Origin: Saccharospirillum sp035704555
GTDB taxonomy: Bacteria > Pseudomonadota > Gammaproteobacteria > Pseudomonadales > Natronospirillaceae
Direction of reading: 5' to 3'
Assembly: GCA_035704555.1 (NCBI GenBank)
Contig: DASSWT010000259.1
Span: forward strand, 1 to 7,514
Length of the DNA: 7,514 nt
Shown here: piece by piece, positions 1 through 6,720 of the stretch
Layout: each line of letters begins with the position of its first letter
How positions within the stretch are numbered: the stretch's first letter is position 1
The notes under the pieces: generated by a model
The model's input: only the letters and a program-made list of their open reading frames with translations
What the model was told of the DNA's origin: nothing
The model's database searches: none
Made by a program: the position numbers and the translations under genes

Positions 1-335
1 TCGCCGATCAAAATGCGGCACATTCCCGGGTTGCGTTCGGCGAAATGCAGCAGCAGCGTTAATACCGCCTCGCACTGGGCCAAGGCCCGGCTTTCTTCCT
101 GCAGAATTCGGCTGACGCGGGAAAACAGCGTTTCCTCGATAAATTCAATCAGCCCTTCAAACATCTTCGCCTTGCTCGGGAAGTGACGGTACAGCGCCGC
201 TTCCGAGACGCCAACGGCCTTGGCCAGCCGTGCCGTGGTGATGGTTTTGCCCGGGCTGCTTTCCAGCATGTGAGCCAGTGCCTGCAGGATCTGATCGCGA
301 CGCGACAACCCTTCCTGAGTGGTACTTTCGGTCAT
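1..335 (-). CDS. slmA: Nucleoid occlusion factor SlmA, TetR family (3' end cut by window edge)
   Basis: This is the N-terminal 111 codons of a TetR-type DNA-binding protein. It reads MTESTTQEGLSRRDQILQAL from an ATG at 335-333 and stays open to the window edge. Residues 12-66 form the TetR helix-turn-helix domain. The recognition segment VGVSEAALYRHFPSKAKMF (about 41-59) is nearly identical to E. coli SlmA, and the following LIEFIE and FAERNPG stretches are also SlmA signatures rather than generic TetR ones. In E. coli, SlmA binds palindromic sites across the chromosome and blocks FtsZ polymerisation over the nucleoid. The family is about 200 residues long, so roughly 90 C-terminal residues lie outside the window. 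The start codon overlaps the argB stop as ATGA and only a weak GGAA lies upstream, so translation is probably coupled to argB. Identity is confident; FtsZ binding cannot be judged from this fragment. Confidence 0.93.
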   Translation of the reverse strand, partial: MTESTTQEGLSRRDQILQALAHMLESSPGKTITTARLAKAVGVSEAALYRHFPSKAKMFEGLIEFIEETLFSRVSRILQEESRALAQCEAVLTLLLHFAERNPGMCRILIG

Positions 336-1264
336 GAGGGTTCCATCTGCGTCTGCTCGAGGATTTCGGTGTTATTGGTAATCAGCGTGCCGACGCCTTC
401 ATTCGAGAAGATCTCCAGCAACGTGGCATGCGCTACCCGGCCGTCGATGATGTGGGCGCTGGTGACGCCGTTGTGAATAGCCTCCAGGGCGCACTGAATC
501 TTCGGCAGCATACCCCCGTAGATGGTGCCATCGGCGATCAGTGCGTCCACCTGTTCGGTGCTCAGGCCGGTCAGCACCTGGCCCTCCTTGTTCTGCAGGC
601 CGCTGATGTTGGTCAGCAGAATCAGTTTTTCCGCGCCCAGCACTTCGGCCAGCTTGCCGGCGACGAGGTCGGCGTTGATGTTGTAGGAGGCGCCGTCTTT
701 GCCAACGCCAATCGGGGCCACGACCGGAATGTAGCCGCCTTCGGTCATCAGTTCGATCAGCCGGGTATCGACCTTGTCGACTTCACCGACGTGGCCGATG
801 TCGATGATCTCCGAGGTATCCAGATCCGGGGTTTTGCGGGTGACCTTGAGCTTGCGCGCCTGAATGGTGTGACCATCCTTGCCGGTGATGCCAAAAGCCT
901 TGCCGCCGGCCTGGTTGATCAGATTGACGATGTCTTTGTTGACCAGGCCGCCGAGCACCATTTCGACCACGTCCATGGTTTCGCTGGTGGTTACGCGCAT
1001 GCCATTGACGAACTTGCTCTCAATGTTCAGCTTGGTCAGCAGCTCGCCGATTTGAGGGCCACCGCCGTGCACGACCACCGGGTTAATGCCCACGGTTTTA
1101 AGCAGTACGATGTCGCGCGCAAAGCTGGCCTTGAGTACATCGTCGACCATGGCGTTGCCGCCGTATTTGATGACGACGGTAGCGCCTTGAAACTTCTGCA
1201 GATACGGCAGGGCTTCGTGCAGGACGTTTACAAAATTCAAAGCGGTTTTACGATCGAGCGGCAT
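332..1264 (-). CDS. argB: Acetylglutamate kinase (NAGK), arginine-sensitive type
   Basis: ArgB phosphorylates N-acetyl-L-glutamate with ATP, the second step of arginine synthesis, in the cytoplasm. The 310-residue product has the amino-acid kinase fold. Visible motifs are KYGGNAM (33-39) and VHGGGPQIG (65-73) for phosphate binding, NGMRVT (87-92) for acetylglutamate, NINAD (195-199) and GGMLPKI (250-256). The N-terminal helix MPLDRKTALNFVNVLHEALP is the extra helix found in hexameric, arginine-feedback-inhibited NAGKs such as that of P. aeruginosa, and the C-terminal IFSNEGVGTLI segment belongs to the arginine site. I chose the ATG at 1264-1262 because homologues begin with M-x-LDR and TAGGT lies 6 nt upstream. 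The same frame is open from 1315, but those 17 residues are not conserved. The TGA stop overlaps the slmA ATG by 4 nt. Feedback inhibition is inferred from family knowledge. Confidence 0.96.
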   Translation of the reverse strand: MPLDRKTALNFVNVLHEALPYLQKFQGATVVIKYGGNAMVDDVLKASFARDIVLLKTVGINPVVVHGGGPQIGELLTKLNIESKFVNGMRVTTSETMDVVEMVLGGLVNKDIVNLINQAGGKAFGITGKDGHTIQARKLKVTRKTPDLDTSEIIDIGHVGEVDKVDTRLIELMTEGGYIPVVAPIGVGKDGASYNINADLVAGKLAEVLGAEKLILLTNISGLQNKEGQVLTGLSTEQVDALIADGTIYGGMLPKIQCALEAIHNGVTSAHIIDGRVAHATLLEIFSNEGVGTLITNNTEILEQTQMEPS

Positions 1265-1302
1265 GATAAGACCTACTGATGACTGTCTGCGCGGTGATGA
1301 CG

Positions 1303-1403
1303 GGAAAGGGCCCATCCGGTTTGAGCATGCCCCGGCACCGATAGATGTGCTCGGAGACCATTCAGGCTAACCGCCGGACGACTCAGGTTGCCCGGCCCTT
1401 TCC
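1303..1403. repeat. 10-bp inverted repeat spanning the algC-argB spacer
   Basis: The 152-nt spacer 1265-1416 contains no gene. GGAAAGGGCC at 1303-1312 is exactly complementary to GGCCCTTTCC at 1394-1403, with 81 nt between the arms. In the algC-argB transcript (minus strand) this could bring the algC 3' end close to the argB 5' region. A smaller 5-bp pair (GAGCA near 1323 and TGCTC near 1347) lies inside. I see no U-run typical of a terminator and no convincing promoter. The function, if any, is unknown. Confidence 0.4.
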
Positions 1404-1416
1404 AGAAAGCGCCGCA

Positions 1417-3999
1417 TTAAAAGGGAATCTGTAACTGGCTGTCAACGGCTTGCAGCTGCGAACGGAACGCATCCTGGATGCGCGACAGCGCCTGGTCGGT
1501 ATCGGCCTCGAACCGGCACACCAGCTTTGGCGAGGTGTTCGAGGCGCGTACCAGGCCCCAGCCATCCGGGAAATCGACGCGCAGGCCATCGATATCGGTA
1601 ATGCGACCGCCGGGGAAGGCGGCATTGCGCTGCAATTGTTCAACAATGCGGAACTTGCGGTCATCCGGTGCTGAGATGGTCATTTCCGGGGTGTTGATGT
1701 CTTCCGGGAAACTACCGAAGAGCGCATCAAGGCTGTCACTGCGGCTCGAAATAATCTCCAGCAGGCGGCAGGCGGTATAGAGTGCATCGTCAAAACCGTA
1801 CCAGCGTTCCTTGTAGAAAATGTGACCACTCATCTCACCGGCCAGCAAGGCACTGGTCTCTTTCATCTTGCGCTTGATGTGCGAGTGCCCGGTTTTCCAC
1901 ATCAGCGGCTTGCCGCCATAACCGACGATCAGCCCCTGCAGGCGACGGCTGCATTTAACGTCGTAAATAACGGTCGCGCCCGGGTTGCGGGTGATGATGT
2001 CTTTGGCCAGCAGCATCAGCAGGCGGTCGGCCGGAATGATCTTGCCCGAGTTGGTGACCAGGCCGATGCGGTCGCCGTCGCCATCAAAGGCGAGGCCGAT
2101 GTCGGCGCGGGTTTCTATAACGGTGCGTGCCAGATCCTGCAGGTTCTTTGCATCACTCGGGTCCGGGTGGTGGTTCGGGAAGTTGCCGTCGACGTCGCAA
2201 TACAGCGGCAATACATGGCACCCCAGAGACTTGATCAGCTTGGGCGCGATGTTGCCGGCGACACCGTTACCGCAGTCGATCACGACCTTGAGCGGACGGG
2301 AGACCTTAACGTCTTCAGTGATCCGGTTGATGTAGCTGGGCGAAATCTCGTTGCTGGAGGTGCTGCCGTTGCCACTGTGGAAGCGTTCTTCCTCGATGCG
2401 CTGGTGCAGCCCGAGTATCTCGTCGGTCGTCAGGGTGTTGCCGGCCAGTACAATTTTAAAGCCGTTGTAATTGCTCGGGTTGTGGCTGCCGGTCACCATG
2501 ACGCAGGAGGGAGTGCCCAGGGTGTGGGTGGCGAAATAGGCCAGCGGTGTCGGCACCACGCCGATGTCGATCACGTCGCGTCCGCTGGCGGTCAGACCGG
2601 CGATCAGCGCTTTGCTCAGTTCCGGGCTCGACAGGCGCCCGTCGCGCGCGACAACGACGGTCTGCTCGCCACGATCGAGTGCTTCGCTGCCAATGGCCAG
2701 GCCGATTTTGCGGGCAATATCGCTATCGAGCGTTTCACCCATAATGCCGCGAATGTCGTAGGCGCGAAAAATCTCGGTGGATACCGGTGAACTGTGACTC
2801 AGGTGCGTGGGTGCCGGGGAATCCATACCCAGAATATCGTCGTCGCTTTCAAGCATGCTGACATCAAAATCGTCGTCAATCTCTTCGGCCTGCGGCAGCG
2901 GTGGTGTCGCCAAACCCGAAGGTTGTGTGCCCTGGGGCGCTGCCGGAGCAGGCGATGTAGGCCGGATTCCTTTACCCATGCGCAGCCGGTTAACGCTTTT
3001 CGCCAGGGAGTTAAACACCCCCAGCCGGTAGGGTTGATTGTCGACCGACTGATTACTCAGTACGCGCTGGATAAAGCGCGCAAAGAGGTTTACATCGTGA
3101 CGCATGGCGGCCTGCAACCGACTGGCGGCGACCAGCAGCGAGGCGAACGCGATCACGAAGATCAGCCCGAAGGTTGCCCACAGGTTGGTGGCGGCGAACA
3201 CCGTCGACTGAGCCAATTCGTCGGAGGGCTGAAAGGTCAGCGACCAGTTCGGGTTGTCCGAGCGCAGGGTGATGACCGGGTTCGAGGTTTTCACGCCGTA
3301 GGTCAGCAGCGTTTGCTGCCCGCCGCCCTGAAATTGTTGCACGACCACCACGTTGCCCTGGGTACTGTCGATGCCGTTCAGTGACTCCTCCAGGTACGCC
3401 ATGTCCTGACTGACGCTCAGCGTGCCGATCAGGTTGCCGTTACCATCACGCACCGCGACGACCGAATGCAGGTAGGGCTCGCCGTCCATCTGGTGGGCTT
3501 CCCAGGGCAGGTTTTGCCCCTGCTCGGTGCGCCGAATCATGTCCATGCCGGCGAACGCCAGTGGCGGTGTGGCGTTGGGTTGCTGGGAGGCTTCCTCCAG
3601 CGGGAACAGATGCACTTCAAGCCCGTACGGGAGGTTGTTGACCAGGCGCGCTTCGGCGTTGTCCAGCTCGGCCCTGCCGGCGTCTTGCAGCAGACCGATC
3701 AACTGGTCGCTACTGGCAAGCCGTTGCATCTGTGTCCGGTGCTGGTTCAGCACATTGTTGAAATAAGCTTCGTATTGCTCACCGACCTGACTGATCAACT
3801 GCTGCTGATGGGTTTCGTTGACCGGACCAATGGCCTGGTTAATGACCCACCAGGCCGAGGCGCCGATCGACAGGGCGATCGCCACCATAGGCACCATCAG
3901 GTAAGTGAACACACTGCGATTGGCCGCATTGCCTGTGGTGTTCGGAGTCGACTTCTCACTGGCCTTGGGGTTGTTCTTTTTTTTGCCGAGTAACGCCAC
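1417..3999 (-). CDS. algC: Phosphomannomutase/phosphoglucomutase AlgC with membrane-anchored sensor-like N-terminal half
   Basis: The protein has 860 residues from a GTG start and two halves. The C-terminal half (about 408-860) is a complete alpha-D-phosphohexomutase. It starts EIFRAYDIRG, carries the phosphoserine loop TGSHNP (503-508, Ser505), the metal loop DGDGDR (639-644), the sugar-specificity loop GEMSGH (721-726) and the phosphate loop RASNTSP (818-824). It should interconvert mannose-6-P/mannose-1-P and glucose-6-P/glucose-1-P for LPS and exopolysaccharide precursors. The N-terminal half has TM helices at about 32-54 and 270-292 around a periplasmic domain of about 215 residues. A segment there, VVAVRDGNGNLIGTLSVSQD, recalls Cache-type sensor domains. 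A cytoplasmic linker follows, Pro/Ala-rich at 348-370 and acidic at 372-389. The classical P. aeruginosa enzyme is 463 residues and soluble, so this version is nearly twice that length. All catalytic motifs are intact; the role of the N-terminal half is inferred only from topology. Confidence 0.93.
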   Translation of the reverse strand: MALLGKKKNNPKASEKSTPNTTGNAANRSVFTYLMVPMVAIALSIGASAWWVINQAIGPVNETHQQQLISQVGEQYEAYFNNVLNQHRTQMQRLASSDQLIGLLQDAGRAELDNAEARLVNNLPYGLEVHLFPLEEASQQPNATPPLAFAGMDMIRRTEQGQNLPWEAHQMDGEPYLHSVVAVRDGNGNLIGTLSVSQDMAYLEESLNGIDSTQGNVVVVQQFQGGGQQTLLTYGVKTSNPVITLRSDNPNWSLTFQPSDELAQSTVFAATNLWATFGLIFVIAFASLLVAASRLQAAMRHDVNLFARFIQRVLSNQSVDNQPYRLGVFNSLAKSVNRLRMGKGIRPTSPAPAAPQGTQPSGLATPPLPQAEEIDDDFDVSMLESDDDILGMDSPAPTHLSHSSPVSTEIFRAYDIRGIMGETLDSDIARKIGLAIGSEALDRGEQTVVVARDGRLSSPELSKALIAGLTASGRDVIDIGVVPTPLAYFATHTLGTPSCVMVTGSHNPSNYNGFKIVLAGNTLTTDEILGLHQRIEEERFHSGNGSTSSNEISPSYINRITEDVKVSRPLKVVIDCGNGVAGNIAPKLIKSLGCHVLPLYCDVDGNFPNHHPDPSDAKNLQDLARTVIETRADIGLAFDGDGDRIGLVTNSGKIIPADRLLMLLAKDIITRNPGATVIYDVKCSRRLQGLIVGYGGKPLMWKTGHSHIKRKMKETSALLAGEMSGHIFYKERWYGFDDALYTACRLLEIISSRSDSLDALFGSFPEDINTPEMTISAPDDRKFRIVEQLQRNAAFPGGRITDIDGLRVDFPDGWGLVRASNTSPKLVCRFEADTDQALSRIQDAFRSQLQAVDSQLQIPF

Positions 4000-4006
4000 A
4001 GACAAT

Positions 4007-4012
4007 TCCTTA
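4007..4012 (-). promoter_or_regulatory. Ribosome binding site that decides the algC GTG start
   Basis: On the minus strand TAAGGA is followed by 7 nt and then GTG (3999-3997), an ideal spacing. The frame stays open upstream to an ATG at 4089, but that ATG has no Shine-Dalgarno sequence, and the 30 extra residues (Cys, Arg and Ser-rich) look like untranslated leader. I therefore start AlgC at GTG, giving VALLGKKKNN. Confidence 0.75.
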
Positions 4013-4076
4013 ACAGAGGATTCTTGAATACACCGTGCTGTTGAGCCATGCACCACTCTGGGGCTGTCCCGGGTGC

Positions 4077-4090
4077 AGTGATCGCTCACT
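4077..4090. promoter_or_regulatory. Short palindrome upstream of algC (possible operator, partly SlmA-site-like)
   Basis: AGTGATCGCTCACT has perfect 5-bp arms (AGTGA and TCACT) around a 4-nt centre. It lies about 80 nt upstream of the algC start in the dut-algC spacer. The inner 12 nt, GTGATCGCTCAC, match the E. coli SlmA-binding consensus GTGAGTACTCAC at 9 of 12 positions. A palindrome of this size can arise by chance, so the regulatory reading is tentative. Confidence 0.3.
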
Positions 4091-4149
4091 TCATTCAGCT
4101 ACTTTAGCCCAAGCTCAGTGACAGGTTAAGCCTTGTCGCACAATTCAGA

Positions 4150-4608
4150 CTAATGTCGACCGGTGTGACCGAAACCACCGGCACCCCGGTCGGTTTCTTC
4201 GAACTGATCAACCCACTGAAAATCGGCCTGCACCACCGGCACCAGCACCAGTTGAGCGATGCGTTCACCGGGTTCCACGGTAAAGGCTGTGGACCCGCGA
4301 TTCCAGCACGAGACCATCAGTTCACCCTGATAATCGCTGTCGATCAACCCGACCAGATTGCCCAACACAATGCCGTGTTTGTGACCGAGACCGGAGCGCG
4401 GCAGGATCATTGCCGCGTAGGCCGGGTCTTCCACGTAAATGGCGAGACCGGTGCCAATTAATTCGGTCTGCCCCGGCTCCAGTGTCAGGGCTTCATCCAG
4501 GCAGGCGCGCAGGTCCAGCCCGGCTGAACCTTCAGTGCCGTACTGGGGCAGTGGCAGCGTATCGCCCAGACGGGCATCGAGTTTCTTGATTTTCAGCGGC
4601 TTTTTCAT
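4150..4608 (-). CDS. dut: Deoxyuridine 5'-triphosphate nucleotidohydrolase (dUTPase)
   Basis: Dut hydrolyses dUTP to dUMP and pyrophosphate. This keeps uracil out of DNA and supplies the thymidylate precursor. The 152-residue product is the normal length for the trimeric family and shows all five motifs in order: AGLDLRA (29-35), PRSGLGHKHG (70-79), GLIDSDYQGEL (87-97), PGERIAQLVLVP (about 112-123) and the C-terminal arm DRGAGGFGHTGRH (140-152), which closes over the active site. The His in GFGH also occurs in E. coli Dut. The ATG at 4608-4606 starts MKKPLKIKKLDARLG, which matches the family start, although the upstream Shine-Dalgarno is poor. The gene sits 42 nt downstream of coaBC on the same strand, the usual gammaproteobacterial pairing, so the two are probably co-transcribed. 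The stop is TAG. Confidence 0.97.
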   Translation of the reverse strand: MKKPLKIKKLDARLGDTLPLPQYGTEGSAGLDLRACLDEALTLEPGQTELIGTGLAIYVEDPAYAAMILPRSGLGHKHGIVLGNLVGLIDSDYQGELMVSCWNRGSTAFTVEPGERIAQLVLVPVVQADFQWVDQFEETDRGAGGFGHTGRH

Positions 4609-4650
4609 CGGTGTTCGGGGTTCCAGCTTATCGGGTTGTAGGGAGGGGTG

Positions 4651-5865
4651 TCAGGGCGCAATGGCGGCGATAATAAAGCGTGCGACGGCGCTTTTCGAGG
4701 CGGGGCCAAAGGCTTCCTGCCGGTCTGGACCGACCAGCAAAATTTCGTTCTGGTCACTGCCAAAGGCGATATCGCTACGCGACACATCATTGGCCACGAC
4801 CCAGTCGACCTGCTTGCGGTTCAGCTTGGTCCGGGCATAGTGTTCAACATCCTGGGTTTCGGCGGCAAAGGCGACTACGCAGGCAGGTCGTTGGGCGTGG
4901 CTGGCCACGGTGGCGATGATGTCCGGGTTCTGTACCAGATTCAGGGTCATGTGTTCTGAGCCCGGCACCTTTTTCAGTTTCTGGGTCGCCGGTTCCGCTG
5001 GCCGATAGTCGGCGACGGCTGCTGTGCCGATGAACAGATCAACGTTACCCAGTTCAGCGAGTGCGGCTTCGTACATCTGCTGGGCACTGATGACATCGAT
5101 GCGGCTGACCCGGTCGGGTGTCGGCAGATGCACCGGCCCGGCAATCAGAGTGACCCGGGCACCGGCTTCGGCAGCGGCTTGTGCCAGGGCGAAGCCCATC
5201 TTGCCGCTGCTGTGATTGCTCAGATACCGCACCGGGTCCAGTGCTTCGCGGGTGGGGCCAGCGGTAATCACCACCCGCTTGCCGGTCAGGCTGCCGCGAT
5301 GGAACAACCCGCCGGCAAGCTCAGCCAAGTTATGGGGTTCGAGCATGCGCCCCGGGCCCACATCGCCACAGGCTTGCTGGCCGGCATCGGGCCCGAACCA
5401 GGCGAGTGTCGGGTACAGCTGCTGCAGCCGGGCGACATTGGCCTGAGTAGCGGCGTTCAACCACATTTTTTCGTTCATTGCTGGCGCCAACGCCCGTTGC
5501 GCGGTGGTGGCCAGGCACAGCGTCGTCAGCAGATCGTGACCAGAGCCGCTCGCCAGATGGGAAATAAAATCGGCGGTGGCCGGTGCCACTAAAAGCAGGT
5601 CGGCCCAGCGCGCCAGCTCAATATGGCCCATGCCCATCTCAGCGGCTTCATCGAGCAGTGAATGATGCACCGGATTGCCACTGAGCGCCTGCAACGTCAG
5701 CGGGGTGATGAACTCACGGGCGGCATCGGTCATCACCACCCGCACATCTGCACCGGCGCGCACCAGTTCCCGCACCAGCTCTGCCGCCTTGTAGGCCGCG
5801 ATACCGCCAGTAATACCGACAATAACTCGCTTACCGGCCAGGGTATCCAGATTCGGGGTTTGCAT
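4651..5865 (-). CDS. coaBC: Bifunctional phosphopantothenoylcysteine decarboxylase / phosphopantothenate-cysteine ligase
   Basis: CoaBC carries out two consecutive cytoplasmic steps of coenzyme A synthesis: CTP-dependent joining of cysteine to 4'-phosphopantothenate, then FMN-dependent decarboxylation to 4'-phosphopantetheine. The 404 residues hold both domains. CoaC (about 10-190) has the flavin-binding GITGGIAAYKA (17-27), the catalytic His81 in GMGHIELARWAD, PAMNEKMW (128-135) and QACGDVGPGRM (164-174) with the active-site Cys166. CoaB (about 194-404) begins GKRVVITAGPTREALDPVR and has SNHSSGKMG (216-224), AAVADYRP (282-289), KLKK (296-299) and VANDVS (357-362). All key motifs are intact. 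The ATG at 5865-5863 gives the normal length, although the Shine-Dalgarno is weak. A TG-n-TATTCT extended -10 on the minus strand (5905-5897) is a weak promoter candidate with no good -35. The gene heads the minus-strand cluster, divergent from radC. Confidence 0.97.
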   Translation of the reverse strand: MQTPNLDTLAGKRVIVGITGGIAAYKAAELVRELVRAGADVRVVMTDAAREFITPLTLQALSGNPVHHSLLDEAAEMGMGHIELARWADLLLVAPATADFISHLASGSGHDLLTTLCLATTAQRALAPAMNEKMWLNAATQANVARLQQLYPTLAWFGPDAGQQACGDVGPGRMLEPHNLAELAGGLFHRGSLTGKRVVITAGPTREALDPVRYLSNHSSGKMGFALAQAAAEAGARVTLIAGPVHLPTPDRVSRIDVISAQQMYEAALAELGNVDLFIGTAAVADYRPAEPATQKLKKVPGSEHMTLNLVQNPDIIATVASHAQRPACVVAFAAETQDVEHYARTKLNRKQVDWVVANDVSRSDIAFGSDQNEILLVGPDRQEAFGPASKSAVARFIIAAIAP

Positions 5866-5928
5866 GCCTGCGCTCTGCCACTCAAAATAGAGCGCAAGAA
5901 TACCATAAGGGATTGGTGTTCATCACAG

Positions 5929-5988
5929 CGAAGCGGGGACAGTTCGATTGATGCCCTGCTTCGTACCCGGCAGACAAGGGGGTCTGCC
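5929..5988 (+). promoter_or_regulatory. Two consecutive potential hairpins in the radC leader
   Basis: Hairpin 1 pairs 5929-5938 (CGAAGCGGGG) with 5954-5963 (CCCTGCTTCG): ten pairs including one G-U, with a 15-nt loop. Hairpin 2 pairs 5969-5975 (GGCAGAC) with 5982-5988 (GTCTGCC): seven perfect pairs and a 6-nt loop, ending 5 nt before the radC Shine-Dalgarno AAGGA (5994-5998). Neither is followed by a T-run, so a simple rho-independent terminator is unlikely. I see no convincing radC promoter in this spacer. The structures are visible in the sequence; any regulatory role is inference. Confidence 0.4.
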
Positions 5989-6005
5989 TGAAAAAGGACG
6001 CAACC

Positions 6006-6680
6006 ATGTCAATAAAGGACTGGCCGGCTTCAGACCGGCCCCGAGAAAAACTGCTGCAACGCGGGGCCAGCGCCCTGACTGATGCAGAATTGCTGGCCAT
6101 CTTCCTGCGTACCGGCCTGCCCGGCGTCAGTGCCGTAGATCTGGCCCGTCAGCTACTGACCGACTACGGCAGCCTGGGCACCCTGCTGGCGGCCGATCAG
6201 GCCCGCTTCTGCCAGGGCAAGGGGCTGGGCTCGGCCAAGTTCGTGCAACTGCAGGCGGTGCTGGAAATGAGCCGGCGCTACTTGCTGGACGATCTGAAAG
6301 CCTCGCCGTCACTCACCTCGCCGGGAGATACCCGCCAATATTTGCTGGCACAGATGCGCGGCCTGCCCCACGAGGTGTTCGCTTGCATCTGGCTCGATAA
6401 CCAGCACCGGGTGCTGCAATACGAACCTCTGTTCACGGGCACTATCGACGGCGCGGCGGTGTATCCGCGTGAGGTGGTGCGTACTGCCCTGAAGCATAAT
6501 GCTGCGGCTGTCATCCTGGCGCACAATCACCCCAGCGGCGTGGCCGAGCCCAGCCAGGCTGACCGGCAAATCACCGACCGGCTGGTGGAATCGCTGCGCG
6601 CCATTGATGTCCGGGTGCTGGATCATATGGTGGTGGGTGCCGGGGTGGTGGTCAGTTTTGCCGAACGGGGCTGGATATAG
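6006..6680 (+). CDS. radC: RadC family JAMM-fold protein (UPF0758)
   Basis: The 224-residue product has the standard RadC layout. The N-terminal part, starting MSIKDWPASDRPREKLLQRG, contains helix-hairpin-helix-like segments (about 36-50 and 70-87, GKGLGSAKFVQLQAVLE). The C-terminal MPN/JAMM metalloprotease-like domain (about 103-224) carries the full set of metal ligands: Glu123 in HEVF, then His173 and His175 in AHNHPSG, and Asp186. The family was once linked to DNA repair through the E. coli radC102 allele, but that allele was later assigned to recG. The biochemical role of RadC remains unsettled, and related proteins occur in anti-restriction and mobile loci. This copy sits in the conserved coaBC/rpmB neighbourhood, so it is the chromosomal housekeeping form. 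AAGGA at 5994-5998, 7 nt before the ATG, fixes the start. The stop is TAG. Confidence 0.95.
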   Translation: MSIKDWPASDRPREKLLQRGASALTDAELLAIFLRTGLPGVSAVDLARQLLTDYGSLGTLLAADQARFCQGKGLGSAKFVQLQAVLEMSRRYLLDDLKASPSLTSPGDTRQYLLAQMRGLPHEVFACIWLDNQHRVLQYEPLFTGTIDGAAVYPREVVRTALKHNAAAVILAHNHPSGVAEPSQADRQITDRLVESLRAIDVRVLDHMVVGAGVVVSFAERGWI

Positions 6681-6720
6681 GGTAAGTGCTCAGGTGTTGG
6701 AGTTTGCACGTTACGAGCGA

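Noticed and set aside
183..476. Plus-strand open frame opposite slmA and the argB 3' end
   Set aside because: It lies opposite two conserved genes and shows no motif or start signal.
428..1279. Long plus-strand open frame (283 codons) opposite argB
   Set aside because: It is the antisense of a clearly conserved gene. The translation is Val, Asp, Gly and Gln-rich with no recognisable domain, as expected from codon bias on the other strand.
1265..1315. Longer argB start at 1315
   Set aside because: The 17 extra residues are not part of the acetylglutamate kinase family, and the ATG at 1264 has TAGGT at a good distance.
1822..3993. Three long plus-strand open frames (1822-2790, 2794-3384, 3466-3993) opposite algC
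   Set aside because: They mirror the algC coding frame, have no ribosome binding sites of note and no recognisable motifs. I read them as shadows of algC.
4000..4089. ATG start of algC at 4089
   Set aside because: It has no Shine-Dalgarno and adds 30 unconvincing residues, whereas the GTG at 3999 has TAAGGA 7 nt upstream.
4605..4790. Small minus-strand open frame across the coaBC 3' end and the coaBC-dut spacer
   Set aside because: It overlaps coaBC out of frame and has low-complexity Pro/Arg content; the spacer is only 42 nt.
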